Positions 46,792 through 55,680 of a DNA stretch of 64,000 nt are shown one piece after another (the stretch's first letter is position 1; every line of letters starts with the position of its first letter). The DNA is from an uncultured Enterorhabdus sp. (GTDB lineage: Bacteria > Actinomycetota > Coriobacteriia > Coriobacteriales > Eggerthellaceae), in assembly GCA_947649205.1 (NCBI GenBank), contig CANSQM010000003.1, forward strand, positions 1-64,000, in the 5' to 3' direction. A program made the translations under genes and the position numbers. The notes under the pieces are model-generated. The model searched no databases, had not been told where the DNA came from, and was given only the letters and a program-made list of their open reading frames with translations.

Positions 46792-48926
46792 TACCGAGCG
46801 GACGCCTCTCCCGCCGAAGCCTCCAGCGCCTCAATAAGCGCACGGTGGCCCGTGAACGTATCTTCAATGGCAGGGTTGGGGGATTCGCCGCGCAGTACTT
46901 TCAGGATGAAGTCATACTCGTTAGCGAAACCCTTATCCTGCTTAAGCCGCGGACTGCTCTTCTTCGCATTGCTGAACCGCGTGAGGCCAATGAAATTATC
47001 CACTTCGTATACGTTGCCGGCGCCAAACACCCTCAGCTGCTCCTTGGGGAACTTCTTCGATCCTGCCGAGGTATAGAGAATGTTCGCAATGGCCCCAGAT
47101 TTCATCTTAAGGGAAATGATGGCATTGTCCTTGCAGGGGCGATCCTCGCAATCGGCAAAGGTAAGGCCAAGACTATCGATGCCGCTGCCATCGAGGCTCT
47201 GCACCACATCTACCATATGGCAAGCTTCACCAATAATACGTCCCCCTCCCACATTGGCATCCTGCGTCCAATGATCCGCGGGTATCTCGCCGGCATTGAC
47301 GATGTAGTCGTACATGCACGGCATCTGATCGGTGTGAAGCTCTTCCTTAATCCGGAGGACGCTCGGAGCATATCGGCGATTCATTCCGCAGAACAAGTGC
47401 CCCTTGCTTTCCCGGTAGGCCTCTTCCACCATATCGAGTTCTTCCAGAGTAAGCGCCAAGGGCTTTTCGCAATAGACGCTCTTTCCTGCCCGAAGGGCCT
47501 CCGCGGCAATTTTGGCATGGGAGTTATGCCCCGTCGAAACAATGATCAAATCGATGTCGTCATCGTCAAGAAGATCATGGTAGTCATTGGTGATATACGA
47601 GAAGAGCCCTTCCTCGGCCGTTTGCCCCGTGCTCACGCCCCCCGTTGTCGCAAGCGCCTTGAGCCTGTAGCCGCCGTTGGCCTTCAAGCCAGGGAGAATG
47701 GTGCTGCGGGCAAATCCGCCGCCACCGACGAGCCCCACCGACACTTTCCCCTCGACGGCAGATTTCGCCTGAGAGGAAGCCCGGACGATGCTGTCCGTCT
47801 TCCCCGCGCGCTCAGGATACTGAAGGAGGATGCCGATGTATTGCTCGTGATTCTTATTGGTGGTGATCATCTCGTAGGCCGTCGCCGCATCCTCAAAAGG
47901 CACCTCATGGGTAATGAGATCCGACAAATCAAGACGGCCCGTGTCGAGCAGGCGCACGAATTCCTCGATATTGCGACCCTCTGTGAAGCGAACGTGGCCG
48001 ATGGGATAGTCGACTCCCTTTTCCTCGTACGAAGCATCATAGCGCCCCGGGCCGTAGGAGCGGGCGATTGTGAACGTAAGCTCCTTTTGGTAGTAAGGAC
48101 GACGGTCGATATCCATCTTGGTCACGCCAATCATGCAGATCACGCCTCGATCGCGCGCAATGGCGGCAGCCAAATCCATGGGAGCATTGGAGTCGGTAGC
48201 GGCCGTGATGATAACCTTGTCAACCCCTCGACCAGCCGTTTGGGCCAAGGTGAGCTCAGCGGCATTCTCGTCAAGGGAGTTGACGAAAGCCTTCAGGCGA
48301 GTACCCTCGAGCGACTTATCCACCACATCGAACCCGATGACATCGCAACCATAGGCATCAAGGATGCGAGCGCAAATTTGACCGATGAGCCCCATCCCTA
48401 TCACCGCCACCGTCTCGCCAGGACGCACGTCGGCCTGGTGAATGCCCTGGAGGGCGATACCTCCCAGAGCACACAGTGCCGCCTGCCGAGGATCGGGCAG
48501 GGAATCGGGCAGCTTCGCCACGAGATTCCGATTAACGCGGTTGATCTCCGAGTGGTAGGCCTGGCCGACCATGGCAACCAGGTCGCCGGGAAACACATCG
48601 GTTACCCCTTTGCCGCAAGAGAGCACGCGACCAACGGCGGAATAGCCCATGGGCATCGGCTCGCCCAGCTTATTGAAAGCGAGTTCCATGGTGGTCAGCA
48701 CGCCATCGGTGGAAAGCTTTTCGAGCACTTTCTTAACTTGATCGGGCCGCTCCAAAGCCTTGGCAACCAAGTTCTTTCCACCGAAGGATGTAAGCGTCCG
48801 CTCGGTTCCCGCACTCACAACCGACCACAGCGTTTCGACAACCACGTACCCCGGCTTATCAACAGGGGCGGGCACTTCGACAAGCTCAACATTTCCCTTA
48901 TCAACCATCAAGAATAGCTGTTTCAC
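46791..48926 (-). CDS. Zinc-type alcohol dehydrogenase fused to Gfo/Idh/MocA oxidoreductase
   Basis: 711-aa bidomain enzyme. Residues 1-about 350 are a medium-chain dehydrogenase (SAGTERTLTSF, GYSAVGRVLSCGKGV, VAVIGMGLIGQICARILDAYG). Residues about 370-711 are Gfo/Idh/MocA-like (VGLVGGGGFARSTILPGLK, VYCEKPLALTLEELDMVEEA). Fusions of this type and size occur in capsule loci together with heparinase-like proteins, where they probably process a uronate or amino sugar. GTG 48926 has AAGGA; the longer upstream frame overlaps the Wzz gene and is rejected. Confidence 0.9.
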   Translation of the reverse strand: MKQLFLMVDKGNVELVEVPAPVDKPGYVVVETLWSVVSAGTERTLTSFGGKNLVAKALERPDQVKKVLEKLSTDGVLTTMELAFNKLGEPMPMGYSAVGRVLSCGKGVTDVFPGDLVAMVGQAYHSEINRVNRNLVAKLPDSLPDPRQAALCALGGIALQGIHQADVRPGETVAVIGMGLIGQICARILDAYGCDVIGFDVVDKSLEGTRLKAFVNSLDENAAELTLAQTAGRGVDKVIITAATDSNAPMDLAAAIARDRGVICMIGVTKMDIDRRPYYQKELTFTIARSYGPGRYDASYEEKGVDYPIGHVRFTEGRNIEEFVRLLDTGRLDLSDLITHEVPFEDAATAYEMITTNKNHEQYIGILLQYPERAGKTDSIVRASSQAKSAVEGKVSVGLVGGGGFARSTILPGLKANGGYRLKALATTGGVSTGQTAEEGLFSYITNDYHDLLDDDDIDLIIVSTGHNSHAKIAAEALRAGKSVYCEKPLALTLEELDMVEEAYRESKGHLFCGMNRRYAPSVLRIKEELHTDQMPCMYDYIVNAGEIPADHWTQDANVGGGRIIGEACHMVDVVQSLDGSGIDSLGLTFADCEDRPCKDNAIISLKMKSGAIANILYTSAGSKKFPKEQLRVFGAGNVYEVDNFIGLTRFSNAKKSSPRLKQDKGFANEYDFILKVLRGESPNPAIEDTFTGHRALIEALEASAGEASAR

Positions 48927-49026
48927 GTTTTTCCTTCCTCGAATCACCCATACGAGCGACCAAAATAAATGGCTATACCATGACGACCAGTCGTTATCTC
49001 TCGGACATGTCCATGCTGCATGTCGC

Positions 49027-50142
49027 CTAATCGGTACGGAGAGCCGCCCCCGTAACCGAAACGCCTGCAAGTTCCAGTTCATCGGCAACGGTGCGCAAGG
49101 CAGGACGCGAATCCCGCCACAAGACTGCACACACCACCGTCGCAGATGCCTCTCGGGCGCAATAGGCGGCACCCATTCCCCGATCAAGCGACTCGCACTC
49201 AAAGACCGTTACCGAAGAATCATCCGACGATGAAACCTCGTTGGTGTCCGCCTCTACCGAAAGAATGCGGGCATGCACCCCCGTGCGCTCGATGGCGTCA
49301 ACCAGGTGGCGTGCGCACCATGAGGTGCCCTCGTCTCCAACAGGGAGAAGACAAATGGATTCTATAGTGCCAGAGGCTCTAAACTGGATATTTGCCCAGA
49401 GTTGCTCGGCCGCGGCTCGACCCTCCCCCTCACTGAGAACAGGCACATTAAGCCCATAGGTCACATCATCTTTCCCGCGAATCGGTTTACGCACGGCATC
49501 TATGAAGACAATGACAGCGCAAGCCGCCAGCAAACCCAGAATAGCGGCGGCGGCCCCCAGCAAAAGAGGACCCGCCCCCGCCGGTTCTGCTTCAACCGCA
49601 TTGTTGACAGTAAACGAGCAGAACTCGAAAGTGCGATCCGAGCCCAGCGTATCCTGCAAGAGAGAACCGCTCAGAACACCTGCGACATCATCGGCATTGT
49701 TGAGAGCCCCGAGATCGGCTCGACCGGCCTCGTCTTCCTCCTGTAAGGCCTGAAAAACTTCGGCAGATTTCAGTGCCACTGATTGAGCCAGGTCATTTGC
49801 CAATCCAAGGCATTCCTGCTCATCGCTGCACTTAACCGCCACCTCGAACATCTGAGCGCCCCCCGAGGGCGCGACGCTGTTCTTCGCCGTCACTTTTATC
49901 TTCGAATCGCGCACGGTGTAAGGGGCTATTTCGTCCGTTGCAATGGTGTTGACGACCGAAAGCAAATTAGCCGTAGAGACAGTACCCGACGGATCACTCA
50001 CCGTAATAGTGGCCGTTGCCTTGTAGGCGGGGGGCAAAACCGTGACAGTAAGCATCACAATAATGAAAAAGGCCACAACAGGGGTCACGACAACAGCCTT
50101 GACGTGACGTCTCAAAAGATTAATCAAATCACGGAGCGTCAA
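49027..50142 (-). CDS. Chain-length regulator Wzz with degenerate tyrosine-kinase-like domain
   Basis: 371-aa membrane protein. Two helices (about 20-42 and 175-198) flank an extracytoplasmic loop, as in Wzz/CpsC. The C-terminal cytoplasmic part resembles a BY-kinase: ICLLPVGDEGTSWCARHLVDAIERTG sits where Walker A should be, but the Lys is missing, and LWRDSRPALRTVADELELAGVSVTGAAL matches the last ATPase helix. No Tyr-rich tail is seen. Probably a structural regulator of polymer length. TTG 50142 has AGGAAAGGA. Confidence 0.8.
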   Translation of the reverse strand: MTLRDLINLLRRHVKAVVVTPVVAFFIIVMLTVTVLPPAYKATATITVSDPSGTVSTANLLSVVNTIATDEIAPYTVRDSKIKVTAKNSVAPSGGAQMFEVAVKCSDEQECLGLANDLAQSVALKSAEVFQALQEEDEAGRADLGALNNADDVAGVLSGSLLQDTLGSDRTFEFCSFTVNNAVEAEPAGAGPLLLGAAAAILGLLAACAVIVFIDAVRKPIRGKDDVTYGLNVPVLSEGEGRAAAEQLWANIQFRASGTIESICLLPVGDEGTSWCARHLVDAIERTGVHARILSVEADTNEVSSSDDSSVTVFECESLDRGMGAAYCAREASATVVCAVLWRDSRPALRTVADELELAGVSVTGAALRTD

Positions 50143-50220
50143 TGATATTCCTTTCCTCACTTTTATTCCTTGATTTTACTGCACCAGCCTATTGACGGGC
50201 CAAGCAGCCGTCAACTTCTC

Positions 50221-51900
50221 TCAAACCTCATCAGAGTCGGCGAAGACCCAATCCGTCTCACGCCGGCGTCCCAAGCAACCAGAGGGCGCATCGGGCCAGG
50301 GGATCTTACAGACGATCGAGCCGCGCCCCTCATAGTACCGACAAGCGGCAAGCTCCTCCCTGCCAAACTCGGGAGAATAGCGGCACGAAACCGCGCGAGA
50401 ACCCCAAGAATGCTGGAAAGATGGCGACACATGCACAGCGGACACAATGCGAGCAGCAGCTTCTGTTTCATCGACAATCTGCACGCCATCATCGGTCACT
50501 TGAAGGCAACGGGAAATGACATTTCCCCGCCAATCGCGCATCTTCGCCCGGAAAACCCCGTCGTGACAGGAGACAGCCAAAATTTGCGCCATATGGCCCG
50601 TGCGGAATGAGGCCCAGCATTGCGTTTGCTCCCCACCTTCAAGAGACGGCGCATTGTGAGCGAGTGTTTGCTTGTAGCAAAGCCTCGATTCGTCTTGATA
50701 GGCAAACGTCCCGCTATTGACCAGCCACGGTTCTCCATCGAGAAACACCTCAAACGAAAGCATATCGCAGTGGACATGGCCTGCGGCATAGCGGGGGCCC
50801 GGCTGTCCCCCATCACAGATAACCTTCACCTCTGTGCCGCCGATATCTCGCTCAATAATGAAATAGCCTGCATCGGGAAGCCTGTCCTTGAAGACCGGAG
50901 TCACACCGAGATGGGAGGCTGCGCAAGAAAGCAGCGCGTCGCGACTCTTTGCCACATTGTCCCCGGCATCATTAAAGAGGGGCGTTCTCTTGGTCTTCCG
51001 CTCGAGGGAATAGAGGCAGTCGCACATATCTTGCAATCGATAGCGGGATATGACGTCTCCCCCCAAGGCCGTTCCATTCAATGCCGATGCAGCCCTCAAC
51101 AGTGACTCCAGCATCACTTTATGATACATAGGCGATAGCTCAAAATGCATGCCATCGGGAAGTATCTGCTCTCGAATCTGCCGATCCAGGGATCTTAGCG
51201 CGATCTGCAACGTAGCCCCATCATCGAAATAACGCGCAAGCAAAACGAGGGCCTTCAAATTCTCGAGATAGTGGTTGGCAAGGAGGTCTTTCTCAAGATG
51301 ATGGGAGAGAAAGGCGTACTGCTCCGAGAGAGAGGCATTCATGCGTCCGATAAAGGAGGGGTCGTCCTCCAGCAGCTCGCGCGCCTCGCCATAAAATGCA
51401 AGCCAGTTGGTTACCCGCATAGATATGACGTACGGATCCCATCCCACCGCACCACGTTGAGGAGGATTCGCATCAATCCAACAGCTTATGATGTCTTTCG
51501 CTTTATCAAAGTACCTCGCATCCCCTGTTTCCAAAGTGGCATGCAAGAGCGGCAGCACATATTCGCAGTAATGGAGATTAAACCTCCAGAGGGCAGTGGC
51601 TACTCCCCCATCATGCCACGATTCACGCCAGTCAACTGCCATTTCCCGATGAAGCAGCTCGACACGGTTCTCGAGAAGAGCGTCCACATCGAAACGCCCC
51701 AGAAACTCAGGATCAAAATCCAACTCGGGTAAGGCGGGAATACGAGAGATATCCACCCGGTCAAGCGCAGGGCATACCGGCTTCATGCGAGAAAGGGGTG
51801 TTGCCCCGCCCAGCCGGCGCCATACACGATAAGCTACTTGGTTCGGCTTAAGATGGGAAACCGTTGCGGCGTACAGCCTCATTTTGCCAAGGACGCTCAT
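50221..51900 (-). CDS. Heparinase II/III-family protein 2
   Basis: 559-aa cytoplasmic protein of the same fold class as the 42518-44389 product but clearly divergent. The N-terminus has the LKPNQVAYRVWRRL opening common in this family; RYAAGHVHCDMLSFEVFLDGEPWLVNSGTFAYQDESR (about 375-410) contains the catalytic-type His and the beta-sheet signature. Its ATG overlaps the wecB stop as ATGA. Two such genes in one locus suggest two distinct uronate-containing intermediates or a paired activity. Confidence 0.87.
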   Translation of the reverse strand: MSVLGKMRLYAATVSHLKPNQVAYRVWRRLGGATPLSRMKPVCPALDRVDISRIPALPELDFDPEFLGRFDVDALLENRVELLHREMAVDWRESWHDGGVATALWRFNLHYCEYVLPLLHATLETGDARYFDKAKDIISCWIDANPPQRGAVGWDPYVISMRVTNWLAFYGEARELLEDDPSFIGRMNASLSEQYAFLSHHLEKDLLANHYLENLKALVLLARYFDDGATLQIALRSLDRQIREQILPDGMHFELSPMYHKVMLESLLRAASALNGTALGGDVISRYRLQDMCDCLYSLERKTKRTPLFNDAGDNVAKSRDALLSCAASHLGVTPVFKDRLPDAGYFIIERDIGGTEVKVICDGGQPGPRYAAGHVHCDMLSFEVFLDGEPWLVNSGTFAYQDESRLCYKQTLAHNAPSLEGGEQTQCWASFRTGHMAQILAVSCHDGVFRAKMRDWRGNVISRCLQVTDDGVQIVDETEAAARIVSAVHVSPSFQHSWGSRAVSCRYSPEFGREELAACRYYEGRGSIVCKIPWPDAPSGCLGRRRETDWVFADSDEV

Positions 51901-53003
51901 CGAACGCTTTCCAAAATCGAGGCAATACGGGCGGAGGCGAAGCCATCGCCATAGGGATTCGATGCCTGGGACATGGCGCGGTAGACAGAATCATCCTCTA
52001 GCAGTTCCGTAAAGGCTCGGTAGATCGTCTCCTCCTGAGTCCCCACCAACTTCAAAGTCCCCGCCTCGACGCCCTCAGGGCGCTCCGTTGTATCCCGCAT
52101 GACCAAGACGGGCTTGCCCAAACCAGGAGCCTCTTCTTGGATGCCGCCAGAATCGGTCAACACGAGGTGACTCGCAGCCAAAAAATTATGGAAATCGAGC
52201 ACGGCAAGGGGCTCAATAATGCGCAGCCGATCAAAGCCGTCCAACTCAGCATGGGCGGCGCTGCGCACCAGGGGGTTCATATGTATGGGATAGATAGCTT
52301 TCACATCAGAGTGCTCTTCCAAGACACGACGAATAGCGCGGAAGAGCCGATGCATCGGCTCACCGAGGTTCTCTCTGCGATGGGCCGTAATGAGAACCAG
52401 GCGGCTCCCCTCAGCCCAAGAAAGATCGGGATGCACATAGCCCTCTTGGACCGTAGTGCGCAAGGCATCGATCCCCGTGTTTCCCGTCACGTAAATGTGC
52501 TCAGCAGGCTTTCCCTCGTCAATAAGATTCTGGCGGGCCTGGTCAGTAGGGGCAAAATAGTATTGTGAAATCACATCGACTGCTTGACGATTAAACTCCT
52601 CGGGCCACGGCGAATAAAGATCACGAGTGCGGAGACCAGCTTCGACATGGCCCACCGGGATCTGCAGATAGAAGCACGCAAGCGCGGCCGCGAAAGATGT
52701 CGACGTGTCGCCATGCACGAGGACGATATCCGGCCTGCTTTCCTCTAGAACACCCTTTATGTCCAGAAGAACGTCGCAGGTAATATCAAAAAGCGTCTGG
52801 CTCGGCTGCATTACCGACAAATCGTAGTCTGGAACAACGGAGAATGCCCGGAGAACCTGATCGAGCATTTGGCGATGCTGCCCAGTAACGCAGACAACGG
52901 TCTCGAACGCCCCCGGATTGTCCTTCAGCTCATGCACCAAGGGACACATCTTGATCGCCTCAGGTCGAGTCCCGAAGACAAGCATGACTTTTTTTCGTTG
53001 CAT
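51897..53003 (-). CDS. wecB: UDP-N-acetylglucosamine 2-epimerase (non-hydrolysing)
   Basis: 368-aa GT-B-fold enzyme interconverting UDP-GlcNAc and UDP-ManNAc. MLVFGTRPEAIKMCPLVHEL, HGDTSTSFAAALACFY, GHVEAGLRTRD, TAHRRENLGEP and LTDSGGIQEEAPGLGKPVLVMRDTTERPEGVEAGT are all canonical. ATG 53003 is chosen over a longer frame that runs into wecC. It supplies WecC, 13 nt upstream in the operon. Confidence 0.96.
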   Translation of the reverse strand: MQRKKVMLVFGTRPEAIKMCPLVHELKDNPGAFETVVCVTGQHRQMLDQVLRAFSVVPDYDLSVMQPSQTLFDITCDVLLDIKGVLEESRPDIVLVHGDTSTSFAAALACFYLQIPVGHVEAGLRTRDLYSPWPEEFNRQAVDVISQYYFAPTDQARQNLIDEGKPAEHIYVTGNTGIDALRTTVQEGYVHPDLSWAEGSRLVLITAHRRENLGEPMHRLFRAIRRVLEEHSDVKAIYPIHMNPLVRSAAHAELDGFDRLRIIEPLAVLDFHNFLAASHLVLTDSGGIQEEAPGLGKPVLVMRDTTERPEGVEAGTLKLVGTQEETIYRAFTELLEDDSVYRAMSQASNPYGDGFASARIASILESVR

Positions 53004-53016
53004 CGCCAACCCTGCC

Positions 53017-54246
53017 CTACAGTTTATAGATGCGCTCGCCCACGCCACATATATTGCGCGTGTCGAGAACTACCCTCTGCCCCAACAGGGCCAGATTATC
53101 TTTCAACTCGGAGTGCCCAACCATAACGATGATCATGTCCAAGCCATCCAGAAACTCCTCCATGGAGTGAACTTGGCCGGGCACGACATCGCTTTCCACC
53201 CACGGATCGTACACGCGGCACGCGCCTGCGCACAGATGCCGCCCCATTGACTCAAGCATTTGAAGCGTGGGCGACTCGCGAATATCATCGACATCCTCTT
53301 TGTAGGTTAAGCCATAAATACCGACCTTTGAAGGCGAATCAATTCCCTCCGCCTTCATAATCTCCGATGCGCGGGCGAGGACAAAATCCGGCATGGAGTC
53401 ATTGATAGCACGAGCAGTCGAGATGAGATTCGTCAAGCGAGGGTAATCGCCTACCAGGAACCAGGGATCCACGCTGATGCAATGCCCCCCTACGCCGGGG
53501 CCGGGAGAGAGGATGTTAACGCGCGGATGCTTATTCGCAATGCGAATAATCTCGTGAACGTCCATGCCATCAGAGCGACAAATTTTCGCCAGCTCGTTCG
53601 CGAAGGCGATATTTATATCGCGGAAGGTGTTCTCGACCACCTTTGTCATTTCGGCGGTACAAATATCGGTTACTTCGATGTCTCCTTGGCAGAAGGAGGC
53701 GTACACTTCCCTCACACGCTCTCCCACCGCCGGATCGTCGGCGCCAATCGTGCGATTGTTGTAAAGAAGCTCATTGACCATATTGCCCGGGATAATTCGC
53801 TCAGGGGCATGCACCAAATGAACATCCGTCCCAGCAGTCCGACCACGTGATTCAATCACGGGGCGCACGAACTTATCCATGGTGCCTGGAGACACCGTAG
53901 ATTCGATGACCAGAATTGCCCCCTCGGGACAAACATCCAGCGTCGTCTCGACCGCGGCAACGACATAAGACGGATCGATCTTTTTGCTGTCGGCATCATA
54001 GGGAGTGGGAACGGAAATGATATACACGTCAGCAGGCTGGTACTCCGTGGTAAACACGATGCCCTTTTCGCGAGCATCGTCGAAAAGATCGTCAAGGCCC
54101 TTCTCGCTAAACGTCGTACGACCCGAATTCAAGGTAGCAACGAGCTCTTTATTGTAGTCCGTGCCTGTCACTTCCACCCCATGGCTGGCAAGCATAAGAG
54201 CGGTGGGCAGCCCGATATAACCGAGCCCAATTACGTTTACCTTCAT
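53017..54246 (-). CDS. wecC: UDP-N-acetyl-D-mannosamine dehydrogenase
   Basis: 409-aa nucleotide-sugar dehydrogenase that oxidises UDP-ManNAc to UDP-ManNAcA with NAD. It has VNVIGLGYIGLPTALMLAS at the start, the catalytic Cys in GPGVGGHCISVDPWFLV (about 262), and YGLTYKEDVDDIRESP in the C-terminal domain. Together with wecB it makes a uronic acid precursor, in agreement with the two heparinase-like proteins. Start overlaps the previous stop. Confidence 0.96.
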   Translation of the reverse strand: MKVNVIGLGYIGLPTALMLASHGVEVTGTDYNKELVATLNSGRTTFSEKGLDDLFDDAREKGIVFTTEYQPADVYIISVPTPYDADSKKIDPSYVVAAVETTLDVCPEGAILVIESTVSPGTMDKFVRPVIESRGRTAGTDVHLVHAPERIIPGNMVNELLYNNRTIGADDPAVGERVREVYASFCQGDIEVTDICTAEMTKVVENTFRDINIAFANELAKICRSDGMDVHEIIRIANKHPRVNILSPGPGVGGHCISVDPWFLVGDYPRLTNLISTARAINDSMPDFVLARASEIMKAEGIDSPSKVGIYGLTYKEDVDDIRESPTLQMLESMGRHLCAGACRVYDPWVESDVVPGQVHSMEEFLDGLDMIIVMVGHSELKDNLALLGQRVVLDTRNICGVGERIYKL

Positions 54247-55493
54247 CGACTCACACCTTTCTCTGTTGCATCTGCAATCACTTCTAAAACACGACCGGCA
54301 AGCATCGACCGGGAATAGTTCTTCTCCAAAGCCTCAAGCGCCCGTGCGCCCATGGATTCAATATCGCTATGCCATGTATCATTCGAAAAGAACCGGCGCA
54401 GGGCTTCCTCGTCTTCCTCGCGGGTGCCCGTCAATACGAGGCCGGCACCGGCGTCCCTAATAATGCGCGCAGCTTCCCCCTCGGGCCCACTGAACAAAAC
54501 CGGCACACCGCGAGCAAAAGACTGGAATATCTTCGATGGCACCGTCGCCTCGAAACGCTGGCTTTTCTTCAGGCTCACTACGGTCATGTGGCACAAACCA
54601 TAGTAAGGCTCGAGCTCCTCTTGCGAGATCCCATCCATCAACTGGGCAAAAGCGTAGGAGCTGTCCGAGAGCGCAGCTTGCACAGCCTCACGAGCAGCAC
54701 CATCCCCAATGAGCATATAACGAGCATGCTGGCGCGACGCTTCAGATGCGGCAACCACAAGCTCGAGCGTAGAGGGAACGTCCTGGGAAATGCCCATAGT
54801 GCCGAAATAACCAAAAACCAGGCCTTCTCCCATCGGGCAGCCCTTGCGAGGACGGGGGTCAGCCCCATTGGGGACAACGGCTACGATCGACGGATCAACA
54901 CCCTCTCGAGCCAAAATGGAGCGAAATCCGTTCGTGAGCACGATAACGCGTCGGGATCTTTTCGCCAGGCTCACCTCGCAAAGCCGCATAAGACGTACCC
55001 CAAGCCCCTCGGGACGCGAACCCGTGGCCACCATCTGCTCAAAGGCCAGATCGCGATACTCCATCACGAGGGGTGCTTTGAACGTCTTCGCGCACGCCCA
55101 TCCAAGCCAACCGGCAAAAATCGTACCGGAGCTGGCCACAACCACGTCAAAAGAATCGCCGATCCGGTTCCTCTTGGACAGAATATTGGCCACAGCGAAC
55201 ATCAAGAAACCCAAGCCATTTTGAATACGACGAATCGAACTTGTGAGCGGACGCGCCACCACTCGGCTGCGCAACACCCTCACACCATCAATGGACTCTT
55301 CTGCAAAAGACGTCATGGAATAGCCGTCGAAGAGTTCCCCCTTGGGGTAATGAGGCCACCCGGTCAACACGGTCACCCTGTGGCCCCGAGCAACCCACTC
55401 CCTCGCATGGTCTGCCGCTCGAAATGCGCCCGCGTTATGCTCGGGGGTATAGAACTGGGTCACCAACAGAATGTTCAGGCTCTTGTCTTCCAT
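54243..55493 (-). CDS. Glycosyltransferase, GT4
   Basis: 416-aa GT-B glycosyltransferase similar to WbuB/colanic-acid GT4 enzymes: LLVTQFYTPEHNAGAFRAADHAREWVARGHRVTVLTGWPHYPKG at the N-terminus, VFGYFGTMGISQDVPSTLELV at the start of the donor domain, and VPSKIFQSFARGVPVLFSGPEGEAARII with the conserved Glu. ATG 55493 gives the normal length; no strong ribosome site is visible and a TTG at 55577 is possible. TATAGT near 55621 on the minus strand may be a -10 in the 188-nt gap upstream. Confidence 0.9.
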   Translation of the reverse strand: MEDKSLNILLVTQFYTPEHNAGAFRAADHAREWVARGHRVTVLTGWPHYPKGELFDGYSMTSFAEESIDGVRVLRSRVVARPLTSSIRRIQNGLGFLMFAVANILSKRNRIGDSFDVVVASSGTIFAGWLGWACAKTFKAPLVMEYRDLAFEQMVATGSRPEGLGVRLMRLCEVSLAKRSRRVIVLTNGFRSILAREGVDPSIVAVVPNGADPRPRKGCPMGEGLVFGYFGTMGISQDVPSTLELVVAASEASRQHARYMLIGDGAAREAVQAALSDSSYAFAQLMDGISQEELEPYYGLCHMTVVSLKKSQRFEATVPSKIFQSFARGVPVLFSGPEGEAARIIRDAGAGLVLTGTREEDEEALRRFFSNDTWHSDIESMGARALEALEKNYSRSMLAGRVLEVIADATEKGVSR

Positions 55494-55680
55494 CGACGAA
55501 TCATAGGGCGCCGCGCCTCCCGTCAGCCATTCCGATTCAGTATCGCCGCCCCGCAATCTCGCACGCACCTTCCGCAAAAGTTTTCGACCAAACCGTTGAT
55601 TACAATCGTGAAGTTACTATACAAGAAAAATGCCTGTTCGCATAGAAATTCGCCAAAAGGCATAGAGTCCTAACATGGAG

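Noticed and set aside
46845-48917. 690-codon plus-strand frame opposite the dehydrogenase fusion
   Set aside because: The minus-strand protein has two canonical Rossmann domains; the plus frame has none.
44392-51900. Similar first codons of the Wzx gene and heparinase gene 2 (MSVFGKIK and MSVLGKMR)
   Set aside because: Only about 24 nt, and the following heparinase residues match its own family, so it is likely coincidence.
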